Source: Sutterella seckii
GTDB lineage: Bacteria > Pseudomonadota > Gammaproteobacteria > Burkholderiales > Burkholderiaceae_F
NCBI RefSeq assembly: GCF_009183815.1
Contig: NZ_WEHX01000010.1
Span: 1 to 47,850 of the forward strand
Reading direction: 5' to 3'
DNA length: 47,850 bases
Numbering within the stretch: position 1 is the first letter of the stretch; each line of letters starts with the position of its first letter. Made by a program: the position numbers and the translations under genes. Shown here piece after piece: positions 41,221 to 47,850 of this stretch. Below the pieces are notes generated by a model, which saw nothing but the letters and a program-made list of their open reading frames with translations, was not told the DNA's origin and made no database searches.

Positions 41221-42978
41221 ATGCCCACGGGCAGATTCAGTTCACTCTCCGCCGCAGTTCTTGCCGCTGCCGCCATGACTGCAGCGCACGCCATGCCCGG
41301 CATGCCGGCAGGACATCCTGCCGTCTCCATGCCCGACCGCACGCTTTTTGAACTCATTGCCGCCGGCGTCGCCATTCATCGCAATGATCCGGACTTTGCG
41401 TATGCCGCCTGGATGGATGCGGCGCAAAAAGAGCGCAACCCTGAAATCGCCGAACTCGCCTGGCAGGCGGCTGTAGCCTCGCGGCAGCCTGAAAAGGCGC
41501 TCGAAGCTGCCAGACTCTGGCTGCGCCTTGACCCCAAATCCGAAAAAGCCCTTCAGACGATTCTGGCTGACGCCGTTGAGCGGAACGATCAGCAGGGGAT
41601 CCTGGACACGCTCGCCCAAATGGAAAAAGCGCTTTCCCCCGGCGACGAGAAGAAGGGAGACTGGATTGAACGTCTCCTTGACGTGCTCGGCCATACGGCC
41701 AAGCCGGGCGCAGGGCTTCAGAAACTCAGCGATGCGCTTGCTCCCTATGCCGCCCGCTATCCGAAGCGCGCCGACATCGGCATCGGCTATGCGCAGCTTC
41801 TTTCGCGCTCAGGGAAACTGGCGCTCGCCTGCACGCGTGCCGAAACTGCCATCCGTCAGGCGCCCGACGACCCTGAACTTTTGGGGCGCGCAGCCGACAT
41901 CTGCTGGCCTGCCGATACGGCAAAGACGCGCGCGCTTCTGAGTCAGTACCTCAAGCGCCACCCGGACGACAGTCTTGTGCTCCTGATTTCCGGCCGCGTC
42001 GAGCAGCGGCTCGGCGAACGCGCTCAGGCGCTCGCCACGCTCGACCGCGCCATGAAGAAGGGCACGAAGGACGCCCGCATTGCGCTCAACGCAGGGCAGC
42101 TTGCCGCCGATCTCAATGACGCCGCCCGAACGGAAAAATTCCTTCTGCGCTATGTGGAGCTTCTGCGGGAGGAAAGCGAAGAGATTGATCTTTCACGCCT
42201 GGAAGTGTGGCTTCAGATGGGCAACGCCGCGCTCATGCAGAAATCGCCCGCACGCGCCGCGGAGTATTTCCATGAACTTCAGGGCGGTCCCTTCGCGCTT
42301 CAGGCGCGCATCCGCGAGGCGCTTGCTCTCACGGACATGGGCAGGCCCGATGAGGCGCTCCTTGTTCTCAAAAAGGCCCGGGAAACGCTTCCTCTGGATG
42401 CCGCCGCCCTCTATTCGGCAGAGACGAAGCTTCTTCTCGAACTCAATCGCCGGGATGATGCGGTAAAGCTCATCACGGAGGCCGTCGAAAAGCTCCCGTC
42501 GGAACCCGGCATCCTCTACGACGCCGCCATGGTTGAGGAGGAATCCGGGAATACTGCCGCCGCAGAAAAGCACCTTGAAGCGCTTGTCAAGCTCAGTCCC
42601 AATCATGCCGAAGCGCTCAACGCTCTCGGCTACCTCTGGGCGGACGGCAACCGCAATCTCAAGGAGGCCAGAGAACTTCTCGAGCGCGCCTACAAGGCCG
42701 AGCCGCTCAATCCCTTCATTCTGGATTCCATGGGCTGGCTCTGCTATCGGGAAGGCCGCCTCAGGGCCGCCGCGGAATTTACGAGCGCCTCGCTCAAGCG
42801 CCTCTGGGATGCTGAAGTAGCCGCCCATCTGGTCGAGATCCTCGCACGGGACGGGCGCACTGCCGAAGCGGAAAGAATGCTGGCGGACTATGCCGCCCGC
42901 ACCAGTACGGAGGAAGCCAAGGCCCTGGCCGACCGGCTGTCCCTCAAGCTGCCGTCCCTTCCTGAGACAAAGAAATGA
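41221..42978 (+). CDS. TPR-repeat secreted or membrane-anchored protein
   Basis: A 585-residue protein. The N-terminal signal-like segment (SLSAAVLAAAAMTAAHA) is followed by about twelve tetratricopeptide repeats, clear in the last third (HAEALNALGYLWADG, NPFILDSMGWLCYREGR). This is the TPR protein that precedes lolB in many beta-proteobacteria; its function is not established. ATG 41221 has AGGA at 41211-41214 and gives the signal peptide; the longer upstream frame is rejected. Its TGA stop overlaps the lolB start by 4 bases. Confidence 0.88.
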   Translation: MPTGRFSSLSAAVLAAAAMTAAHAMPGMPAGHPAVSMPDRTLFELIAAGVAIHRNDPDFAYAAWMDAAQKERNPEIAELAWQAAVASRQPEKALEAARLWLRLDPKSEKALQTILADAVERNDQQGILDTLAQMEKALSPGDEKKGDWIERLLDVLGHTAKPGAGLQKLSDALAPYAARYPKRADIGIGYAQLLSRSGKLALACTRAETAIRQAPDDPELLGRAADICWPADTAKTRALLSQYLKRHPDDSLVLLISGRVEQRLGERAQALATLDRAMKKGTKDARIALNAGQLAADLNDAARTEKFLLRYVELLREESEEIDLSRLEVWLQMGNAALMQKSPARAAEYFHELQGGPFALQARIREALALTDMGRPDEALLVLKKARETLPLDAAALYSAETKLLLELNRRDDAVKLITEAVEKLPSEPGILYDAAMVEEESGNTAAAEKHLEALVKLSPNHAEALNALGYLWADGNRNLKEARELLERAYKAEPLNPFILDSMGWLCYREGRLRAAAEFTSASLKRLWDAEVAAHLVEILARDGRTAEAERMLADYAARTSTEEAKALADRLSLKLPSLPETKK

Positions 42979-43472
42979 TGCAGCGACGACTCGTCCTTTC
43001 CGCGCTGGCCGCAGCGCTTCTCGTTGGCGGCTGCGCCGCACCGCTCGCGAATGCGCATACGTGGAAGGGGCGCTTCGCGCTCCGAAGCGAAAAGGAAAAC
43101 CTTTCCGGACGCTTTGAGCTCACAGAGGCTCCGGATCTTCTGCGGCTTGATCTCCTTACGCCGCTTTCGGGCATCCTCGCGCGCATTGAGGAAACGTCTG
43201 ACGGTGCAGTCTTCATGAAGAGCCTCTCGGATCCGGGAATCAAGGGCAAAAACCTTGAAGCGCTCATGGAGTCGCTCTTGGGATTCACGCTGCCGGTTCA
43301 CGATCTTCTCGACCTCTTGAGAGCGGGTGCGGCGGCCCGGGATCTTTCATCCCGAAACTGGCAGTGCCGCATTCTCTCGAGGCTCCCCGACGGCGCTCCG
43401 CAGCGTCTTCGCATCGAGCGCGCCGCCCCGAACGCCCTCCAGGTCACGCTTTTCATTGATGAGGCTCACTGA
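42975..43472 (+). CDS. lolB: Outer-membrane lipoprotein receptor LolB
   Basis: A 165-residue lipoprotein with lipobox VGGC (Cys20) and the LolB/LolA half-barrel (WKGRFALRSEKENLSGRFEL). It takes lipoproteins from LolA and inserts them in the outer membrane. Somewhat shorter than the E. coli protein (207). A second ATG lies directly after the first (42978), so the start is uncertain by one codon. Its stop overlaps the ispE start by one base. Confidence 0.88.
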   Translation: MMQRRLVLSALAAALLVGGCAAPLANAHTWKGRFALRSEKENLSGRFELTEAPDLLRLDLLTPLSGILARIEETSDGAVFMKSLSDPGIKGKNLEALMESLLGFTLPVHDLLDLLRAGAAARDLSSRNWQCRILSRLPDGAPQRLRIERAAPNALQVTLFIDEAH

Positions 43473-44386
43473 TGACCACTGCTACTCAGGTGCCGCGCAG
43501 ATTCATCGGCCTTCCGGCCCCGGCAAAGCTCAATCTTTTTCTCCATGTCATCGGCCGCCGCACAGACGGGAAGCACCTTCTCGAATCCATTTTCATACTG
43601 ATTGATCTCGCCGACGCGCTCGACTTCACGCTCCGCGATGACGGCGCCATCGTTCGTACGGGAGATCTCGAGTGCGAGGCTGAAAAGGACCTCTGCGTCC
43701 GCGCCGCTGCCGCCCTCCGGGACGCCGCAGGGAAGCCTCTGGCGGGCGCGGAAATTCACGTGAAGAAGCGCATCCCGGCCGGAGCCGGCATGGGAGGCGG
43801 AAGTTCCGACGCTGCAACAACTCTCATTGCGCTCAATCAGCTCTGGGGACTGGACCTTCCCCGGGAGGAGCTTGCCCTTATAGGCGAGACGCTCGGCGCC
43901 GACATTCCCTTCTTCATCAGAGGGAAAAATGCGTTCGTTGAGGGCATCGGAGAAATCATCACTCCGATGGATGTTCCTCCCGCCGAATACGCTGTCCTCT
44001 GGCCCGGACGCGGTGTTTCCACTGCGAAAATTTTCTCTTCACCTTCCTTGACAAGGGATAGTGAATCCTTGAAAATAGCCATCTTTTCCGACTTACTCCG
44101 GAACCGCTGGCCTGAGCTCCCCGGACATAATGACCTGCAGAAAACTGCAGTCGGTCTTGAGCCTGCGATCCTTCAAGCCCTGGACGCCCTTGCGCCCTTC
44201 GGCGAAGCCCGCATGACCGGCTCCGGAAGCGCTGTCTTCGCACTGAACAGGACCGGTTCGGCCGAACCTGCATCTCTGATGGAACGCATCCCTGTTGACT
44301 GGCGTTTCTTCAGCGTTCGCAGTCTCCCCGAACATCCGCTCTGCGCGTGGACGCGCAGTGCCGAAGAAGAAAGCACAGGGGTGTAG
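43472..44386 (+). CDS. ispE: 4-diphosphocytidyl-2-C-methyl-D-erythritol kinase IspE
   Basis: A 304-residue GHMP kinase. Motif 1 is PAPAKLNLFLHVIGRR, motif 2 PAGAGMGGGSSDAA, motif 3 MTGSGSAVFAL. It phosphorylates CDP-ME in the MEP isoprenoid pathway. The last codons and the TAG stop (44384-44386) lie inside tRNA-Gln, whose acceptor stem starts at 44377. It follows lolB, as in other Burkholderiales. Confidence 0.95.
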   Translation: MTTATQVPRRFIGLPAPAKLNLFLHVIGRRTDGKHLLESIFILIDLADALDFTLRDDGAIVRTGDLECEAEKDLCVRAAAALRDAAGKPLAGAEIHVKKRIPAGAGMGGGSSDAATTLIALNQLWGLDLPREELALIGETLGADIPFFIRGKNAFVEGIGEIITPMDVPPAEYAVLWPGRGVSTAKIFSSPSLTRDSESLKIAIFSDLLRNRWPELPGHNDLQKTAVGLEPAILQALDALAPFGEARMTGSGSAVFALNRTGSAEPASLMERIPVDWRFFSVRSLPEHPLCAWTRSAEEESTGV

Positions 44387-44451
44387 CCAAGCGGTAAGGC
44401 ACCGGATTTTGATTCCGGCTACCGAAGGTTCGATTCCTTCCACCCCTGCCA
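44377..44451 (+). tRNA. tRNA-Gln (UUG), CCA encoded
   Basis: A 75-base cloverleaf: acceptor AGGGGTG / CACCCCT, D-arm GCC-AAGCGGTAA-GGC, anticodon stem CCGGA / TCCGG with loop TTTTGAT (anticodon TTG at 44409-44411), a 5-base variable loop, T-arm GAAGG-TTCGATT-CCTTC, discriminator G and CCA. The 5' ten bases overlap ispE, so position 8-10 is the ispE stop codon. It sits between ispE and prs, a conserved place in Burkholderiales. Confidence 0.97.
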
Positions 44452-44514
44452 GATCCCCGGGATCATCAGAAAACTGATGTCTCGGCGGAGCGCCCTGGCG
44501 GACACCCTCGCCAG
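44452..44514 (+). promoter_or_regulatory. Three consecutive hairpins between tRNA-Gln and prs
   Basis: GATCCC-C-GGGATC (44452-44464), CATCAG-AAAA-CTGATG (44464-44479) and CTGGCG-GACACCCT-CGCCAG (44495-44514). The first two share base 44464, so they may compete. They may direct tRNA 3' processing or act in the prs leader. Confidence 0.45.
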
Positions 44515-44546
44515 TCTCAACCCAACCCCAAGTGAGAGCAGAAATC

Positions 44547-45506
44547 ATGGTCCCCATGGTGCCGGAAAGCATGATGGTCTTTGCAGGCAATGCCAATCCC
44601 AAGCTTGCCCAGGCCGTCACCGAATATCTCCACATTCCCCTCGGCCGCGCGTCGGTTGCCCGCTTCAGCGACGGCGAGGTCAGCGTTCAGCTGCTGGATA
44701 CGGTCCGCGGCAAGGACGTCTTCGTTCTGCAGAGCACCTGTGCTCCGACGAACGACAATCTGATGGAGCTTCTGATCATGGTGGATGCGCTCAAGCGCGC
44801 TTCTGCCCGCCGCATCACGGCTGCGATTCCCTACTACGGCTATGCGCGTCAGGACCGTCGTCCGCGTTCGGCCCGCGTCGCCATCTCGGCGAAGGTTGTC
44901 GCCAACATGCTCCAGTCCGCCGGCGTTGATCACGTCCTGACGATGGACCTGCATGCCGACCAGATTCAGGGCTTCTTCGACATCCCCGTCGACAACATTT
45001 ACGCCACGCCGGTGCTTCTCGCCGACCTGCACGCCCGTCACCTCGAGAACCCGATCGTGGTCTCTCCCGATGTCGGCGGCGTCGTCCGCGCCCGCGCCAT
45101 GGCGAAGGCCATCGAATCCGATCTCGCCATCATCGACAAGCGCCGTCCGCGCGCCAATGTCGCTGAGATCATGAACATCATCGGCGACGTGAAGGGCCGC
45201 ACCTGCATCATTACCGACGACATCGTCGACACCGCCGGCACGCTCTGCAATGCCGCGGGCGCCCTCAAGGAACGCGGTGCGCTCGGCGTTGTGGCCTACA
45301 TCACGCATCCGGTGCTCTCGGGCGCCGCGATCGATCGCATTACCAATTCCGCTCTGGACGAGCTGGTCGTGACGGATACCATTCCGCTCTCGCCCGCCGC
45401 CCAGGCCTGCCCGAAGATCCGCCAGGTCTCCTGCGCGGCCATCATCGGCGAAACCCTCTCGCGCATCGCGCGCGAAGCCTCCGTGAGCAGCCTGTTCGCG
45501 GAGTAA
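44547..45506 (+). CDS. prs: Ribose-phosphate pyrophosphokinase Prs
   Basis: A 319-residue PRPP synthase. The [12 protein letters not shown] start region, catalytic YGYARQDRR flexible loop, [17 protein letters not shown], and PRPP loop DDIVDTAGT are all present. It makes PRPP for purine, pyrimidine, His and Trp synthesis. ATG 44547 is chosen over a GTG at 44532 to match family length; the choice is uncertain by 5 residues. A terminator follows. Confidence 0.96.
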   Translation: MVPMVPESMMVFAGNANPKLAQAVTEYLHIPLGRASVARFSDGEVSVQLLDTVRGKDVFVLQSTCAPTNDNLMELLIMVDALKRASARRITAAIPYYGYARQDRRPRSARVAISAKVVANMLQSAGVDHVLTMDLHADQIQGFFDIPVDNIYATPVLLADLHARHLENPIVVSPDVGGVVRARAMAKAIESDLAIIDKRRPRANVAEIMNIIGDVKGRTCIITDDIVDTAGTLCNAAGALKERGALGVVAYITHPVLSGAAIDRITNSALDELVVTDTIPLSPAAQACPKIRQVSCAAIIGETLSRIAREASVSSLFAE

Positions 45507-45513
45507 TGAGCAA

Positions 45514-45555
45514 AGCGGCGCGGAGTTGGTCGCGATTCCCGCCGCGCTCTTTTTC
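45514..45555 (+). terminator. Terminator after prs
   Basis: GCGGCG (45515-45520) pairs with CGCCGC (45540-45545), with GG/CC inside; GCTCTTTTTC follows. Alternative pairings of the same GC-rich arms are possible. Confidence 0.75.
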
Positions 45556-45568
45556 TTAATCAATCATC

Positions 45569-45581
45569 ACTCCTGAGGAGT
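45569..45581 (+). promoter_or_regulatory. Small hairpin over the rplY ribosome-binding site
   Basis: ACTCC-TGA-GGAGT is a 5-bp stem containing GAGGAG, the Shine-Dalgarno site of rplY (ATG 45587). The stem is weak, so control by it is only a possibility. Confidence 0.3.
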
Positions 45582-45586
45582 TACCA

Positions 45587-46225
45587 ATGAAAGTCATCGC
45601 CACCACGCGCAAGGCGCAAGGTACGGGTGCGAGCCGCCGTCTGCGTCGTGCGGACAAGCTGCCGGGCATCGTCTACGGCGGCAACCAGCCCGCTGCGCCG
45701 ATCGAGCTCGAACACAATCCGATCTTCTTTGCCCTTCGCAAGGAAAAGTTCCACGCTTCGATCCTGACGATGGAGCTTGACGGCGTCGAGCAGCTCGTTG
45801 TTCTGCGCGCCTTCCAGATGCATCCCTACAAGCCGCAGGTCATGCACATCGACTTCCAGCGCATCATGCCGGATCAGGAAGTCACGATGCGCGTGCCGCT
45901 GCACTTCTCGGGCGACGAAATCAGCCCGGCCGTCAAGGTTTCGAAGTGCATCATCTCGCACACCGTCTCCTACGTCGAAGTGGCCTGCCTGCCGCGCGAT
46001 CTTCCGGAATTCATTGAGGTCGACCTCTCGAAGATGGAAGACGGCATGACGCTGCACTCCACCGAGCTCGTGGTCCCGGCCGGCGTTCGCGTTGTCACTG
46101 ACACCGTCGTCGCCTCCGTCATCACGCCGGTTGAAGAAGTCGTCACCGCTCCGGCTGCCGACGCCGCTGCTCCGGCTGCTGACGCTGCCGCCGCTGCTGC
46201 TCCCGCCGCTGACGCTGCCAAGTAA
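45587..46225 (+). CDS. rplY: 50S ribosomal protein L25 / general stress protein Ctc
   Basis: A 212-residue long-form L25 (TL5/Ctc type). The N-terminal 5S-rRNA-binding domain (about 1-92) has the conserved LPGIVYGG and FQMHPYKPQVMHIDF. A beta-rich C-terminal domain follows, and then an Ala-rich low-complexity tail (about 188-212: repeated PAADAA). The usual pth gene does not follow within the window. Excellent GAGGAG site. Confidence 0.95.
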   Translation: MKVIATTRKAQGTGASRRLRRADKLPGIVYGGNQPAAPIELEHNPIFFALRKEKFHASILTMELDGVEQLVVLRAFQMHPYKPQVMHIDFQRIMPDQEVTMRVPLHFSGDEISPAVKVSKCIISHTVSYVEVACLPRDLPEFIEVDLSKMEDGMTLHSTELVVPAGVRVVTDTVVASVITPVEEVVTAPAADAAAPAADAAAAAAPAADAAK

Positions 46226-46253
46226 TCCGGTTTTCACAGCCTGATTTACACTT

Positions 46254-46290
46254 AAGGGCCCGCTCGACAAATTTGCCGGGGCGGGCCTTT
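46254..46290 (+). terminator. Terminator after rplY
   Basis: AAGGGCCCGC (46254-46263) pairs with GCGGGCCTTT (46281-46290), 10 bp with one G.U and a 17-base loop. The rest of the 250-base gap to the helicase gene (46291-46475) is AT-rich at first and shows no clear promoter or gene. Confidence 0.75.
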
Positions 46291-46475
46291 ATGCCTTTAT
46301 ATTTTTCAAAATTCCCGAATGCGGGGCAGGACCGGGAACTCATCTCTCCCCATTTCGCTTCCTGCCGCACTTCGCCAAAGACTTTTCTCCTGCTGTCCGC
46401 CTCATTCTCCATGACTTTCGAGACCTGATGTGCGAGGCCGTTCAGCGCCATCTCCTACACCGAATCTCAAAAATC

Positions 46476-47850
46476 ATGGCTACATTTGCCGAACTCGGCC
46501 TCTCGCCCCAGCTCGTCTCTTCTCTTTCCGCCCTCGGCTTTGAAGAACCCACGCCCATTCAGGAAGCCGCCATTCCGGCAATCCTCAAGGGGTCGGACGT
46601 TCTCGGCCAGGCCGCTACCGGCACGGGCAAAACCGCAGCTTTTGCGCTCCCTCTGATCGAACGCTGGGCGCTCGGTCATGAACCGGGCGAACCCGTCATC
46701 CTCGTCCTCACGCCGACCCGCGAGCTCTGCCTCCAGGTCTCCGAATCCTTCCACAGCTACGGCCGCGATGCCGGTATCGTGGTGACGCCCATCTACGGCG
46801 GACAGGAATACGGCCGCCAGATCCGCGCGCTCAAGCGCGGCACTCATGTTGTCGTCGCCACTCCGGGACGCGCCCTCGACCACATCAACCGCGGCACGCT
46901 TCACCTTGAAAGCATCCAGGCCATCGTGCTTGACGAAGCGGACGAGATGCTCGATCTCGGCTTTGCCGATGAGCTTGACGCCATCTTCGAAGCGCTCCCG
47001 GGCCACGTCCAGACGGCGCTCTTCTCCGCCACGCTTCCCCCGCGGATTGCCAAGATTGCCGACGAACACCTTGAGAATCCCGAACGCATTTCCATCGCCC
47101 GCGAGGAGACGCCTGAGGGAGAAGCACCCAGAGTGCCGCAGATCGCCTATGTCGTTCCGCGCAACTACCGCACCGCAGCGCTCGGCCGCATTCTCGACCT
47201 TGAAGATCCGGAACTCGCCATCATCTTCGCGCGCACCCGCAACGAAGTGGACGAACTCACCGAAGCGCTGCGCGTGCGCGGCTACAGCGTCGAAGCGCTC
47301 CACGGCGGCCTCGATCAGCCGACCCGCGACCGCGTGATGCGCCGTGCCCGCGCCGGACAGCTCGACGCCATCGTGGCAACCGACGTTGCCGCCCGCGGCA
47401 TTGACCTCGAGAATCTCACGCACGTCATCAATTTCGGCATTCCAGCTTCCTTCGAAACGTACGTCCACCGCATCGGACGCACCGGCCGCGCCGGACGCAC
47501 CGGTACGGCGATCACGATCATCGAGCCGCGCGAGCATCGTCAGCTCCGTGCGCTCGAGCGCTTCACGCGTTCGAAGATTGAGATCCGCACGGTGCCCTCC
47601 GCTACCGATGTGCAGGCAAAGCGCCTTGAAGTGACGCGCGGCGCCATTGAGGAACTCCTCACGGAAGGCAACCTCGACCGCTACCGCGTCATTGTCGAGT
47701 CGCTCTGCGAAGAACACGACCCGATGGACGTTGCGGCCGCCGCCGTGCGCTACGCCTTTGAAAACGAAGGCGCCGCCGAGGATGAAATGGAAATTCCGGC
47801 TTTCGCCGCCCGTGAACGCCGCGAACCGCGCGACGAGGGCGACCGCCGCC
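46476..47850 (+). CDS. DEAD-box RNA helicase (C-terminus outside window)
   Basis: At least 458 residues. Q-motif PTPIQ (26-30), motif I AATGTGKT (46-53), PTRELC, TPGR, DEAD in VLDEADEML, SAT, ATDVAARGIDLE and HRIGRTGRAG are all seen. It matches the DeaD/DbpA/RhlE group; the end of the gene, where a DbpA-type RNA-binding domain would lie, is cut off, so the subgroup is not settled. The visible end turns acidic and then Arg-rich. The long 5' gap could be a regulated leader, as for cold-shock helicases. No ribosome site is evident. Confidence 0.93.
   Translation, partial: MATFAELGLSPQLVSSLSALGFEEPTPIQEAAIPAILKGSDVLGQAATGTGKTAAFALPLIERWALGHEPGEPVILVLTPTRELCLQVSESFHSYGRDAGIVVTPIYGGQEYGRQIRALKRGTHVVVATPGRALDHINRGTLHLESIQAIVLDEADEMLDLGFADELDAIFEALPGHVQTALFSATLPPRIAKIADEHLENPERISIAREETPEGEAPRVPQIAYVVPRNYRTAALGRILDLEDPELAIIFARTRNEVDELTEALRVRGYSVEALHGGLDQPTRDRVMRRARAGQLDAIVATDVAARGIDLENLTHVINFGIPASFETYVHRIGRTGRAGRTGTAITIIEPREHRQLRALERFTRSKIEIRTVPSATDVQAKRLEVTRGAIEELLTEGNLDRYRVIVESLCEEHDPMDVAAAAVRYAFENEGAAEDEMEIPAFAARERREPRDEGDRR

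Noticed and set aside
41037-41375. N-terminal extension of MutY
   Set aside because: Ala/Met/Ser-rich, not conserved in MutY, and it runs through the divergent promoter region; ATG 41036 gives the normal start.
46467-47717. A 416-residue antisense frame over the DEAD-box gene
   Set aside because: The plus strand carries all helicase motifs; the antisense frame has none.
1-47850. CRISPR array or defence island
   Set aside because: No regularly spaced repeats and no cas, restriction-modification or toxin-antitoxin genes were recognised.

Overview
The window looks like chromosomal DNA of a beta-proteobacterium of the order Burkholderiales, most likely a gut-type Sutterellaceae (Sutterella/Parasutterella-like). 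I infer this from moderately high GC, from protein signatures, and from gene orders typical of that order: uvrA divergent from MFS-ssb; fmdB-DUF502-aspS; kdsD-kdsC-lptC-lptA-lptB-rpoN-ptsN-rapZ; TPR-lolB-ispE-tRNA-Gln-prs-rplY. The species cannot be fixed from the sequence alone.

Layout. 1-1345: an IS200/IS605-type element with divergent tnpB (cut by the window start) and tnpA. 1423-6213: galE, then on the minus strand an RmlD-like reductase behind uvrA; uvrA carries an apparent one-base frameshift near codon 26. 6326-10411: MFS exporter, ssb, a CsoR/RcnR-type metal repressor and a P1B metal ATPase, with two matching repressor operators on either side of a terminator. 10494-15204 (minus): a complete tripartite efflux operon (outer-membrane lipoprotein, MacA-like adaptor, MacB-like ATPase and permease), divergent from an orphan OmpR-type response regulator with a degenerate receiver. 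16317-21529: EF-G paralogue, FmdB zinc ribbon, DUF502 membrane protein, aspS. 21650-26072: DMT transporter, a stand-alone phage P4-type primase-like protein, and the operon mtnA - class II aldolase - small orphan gene - BamE-like lipoprotein, which reads as a 5-methylthioribose (DHAP-shunt type) salvage unit. 26308-29782: a PatZ-type lysine acetyltransferase and a crotonase. 29785-33299: a glutamate/aspartate ABC transporter (gltIJKL-like) behind a textbook sigma-54 promoter with two upstream NtrC-type sites. 33440-39984: LPS Kdo and Lpt transport genes followed by rpoN, ptsN and rapZ. 39972-41036 (minus): mutY. 41221-46225: TPR lipoprotein-pathway cluster, ispE, tRNA-Gln overlapping the ispE stop, prs, rplY. 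46476-end: a DEAD-box helicase cut by the window end.

How it fits together. Most of the window is housekeeping: envelope biogenesis (kds, lpt, lolB), DNA repair (uvrA, mutY, ssb) and translation (aspS, EF-G paralogue, rplY, tRNA-Gln). The accessory content consists of the IS element, the solitary primase-like gene, the metal-efflux pair and the tripartite pump. The window holds both the gene for sigma-54 (rpoN) and one clear sigma-54/NtrC-type target (glt), so nitrogen control is readable from the DNA itself. I see no CRISPR array and no obviously new multi-gene system. The most unusual items are the four-gene mtnA operon with an unassigned 87-residue protein, the atypical response regulator, the double-operator metal locus, the shortened TnpB and the uvrA frameshift. 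No stretch longer than 300 bases lacks a gene.
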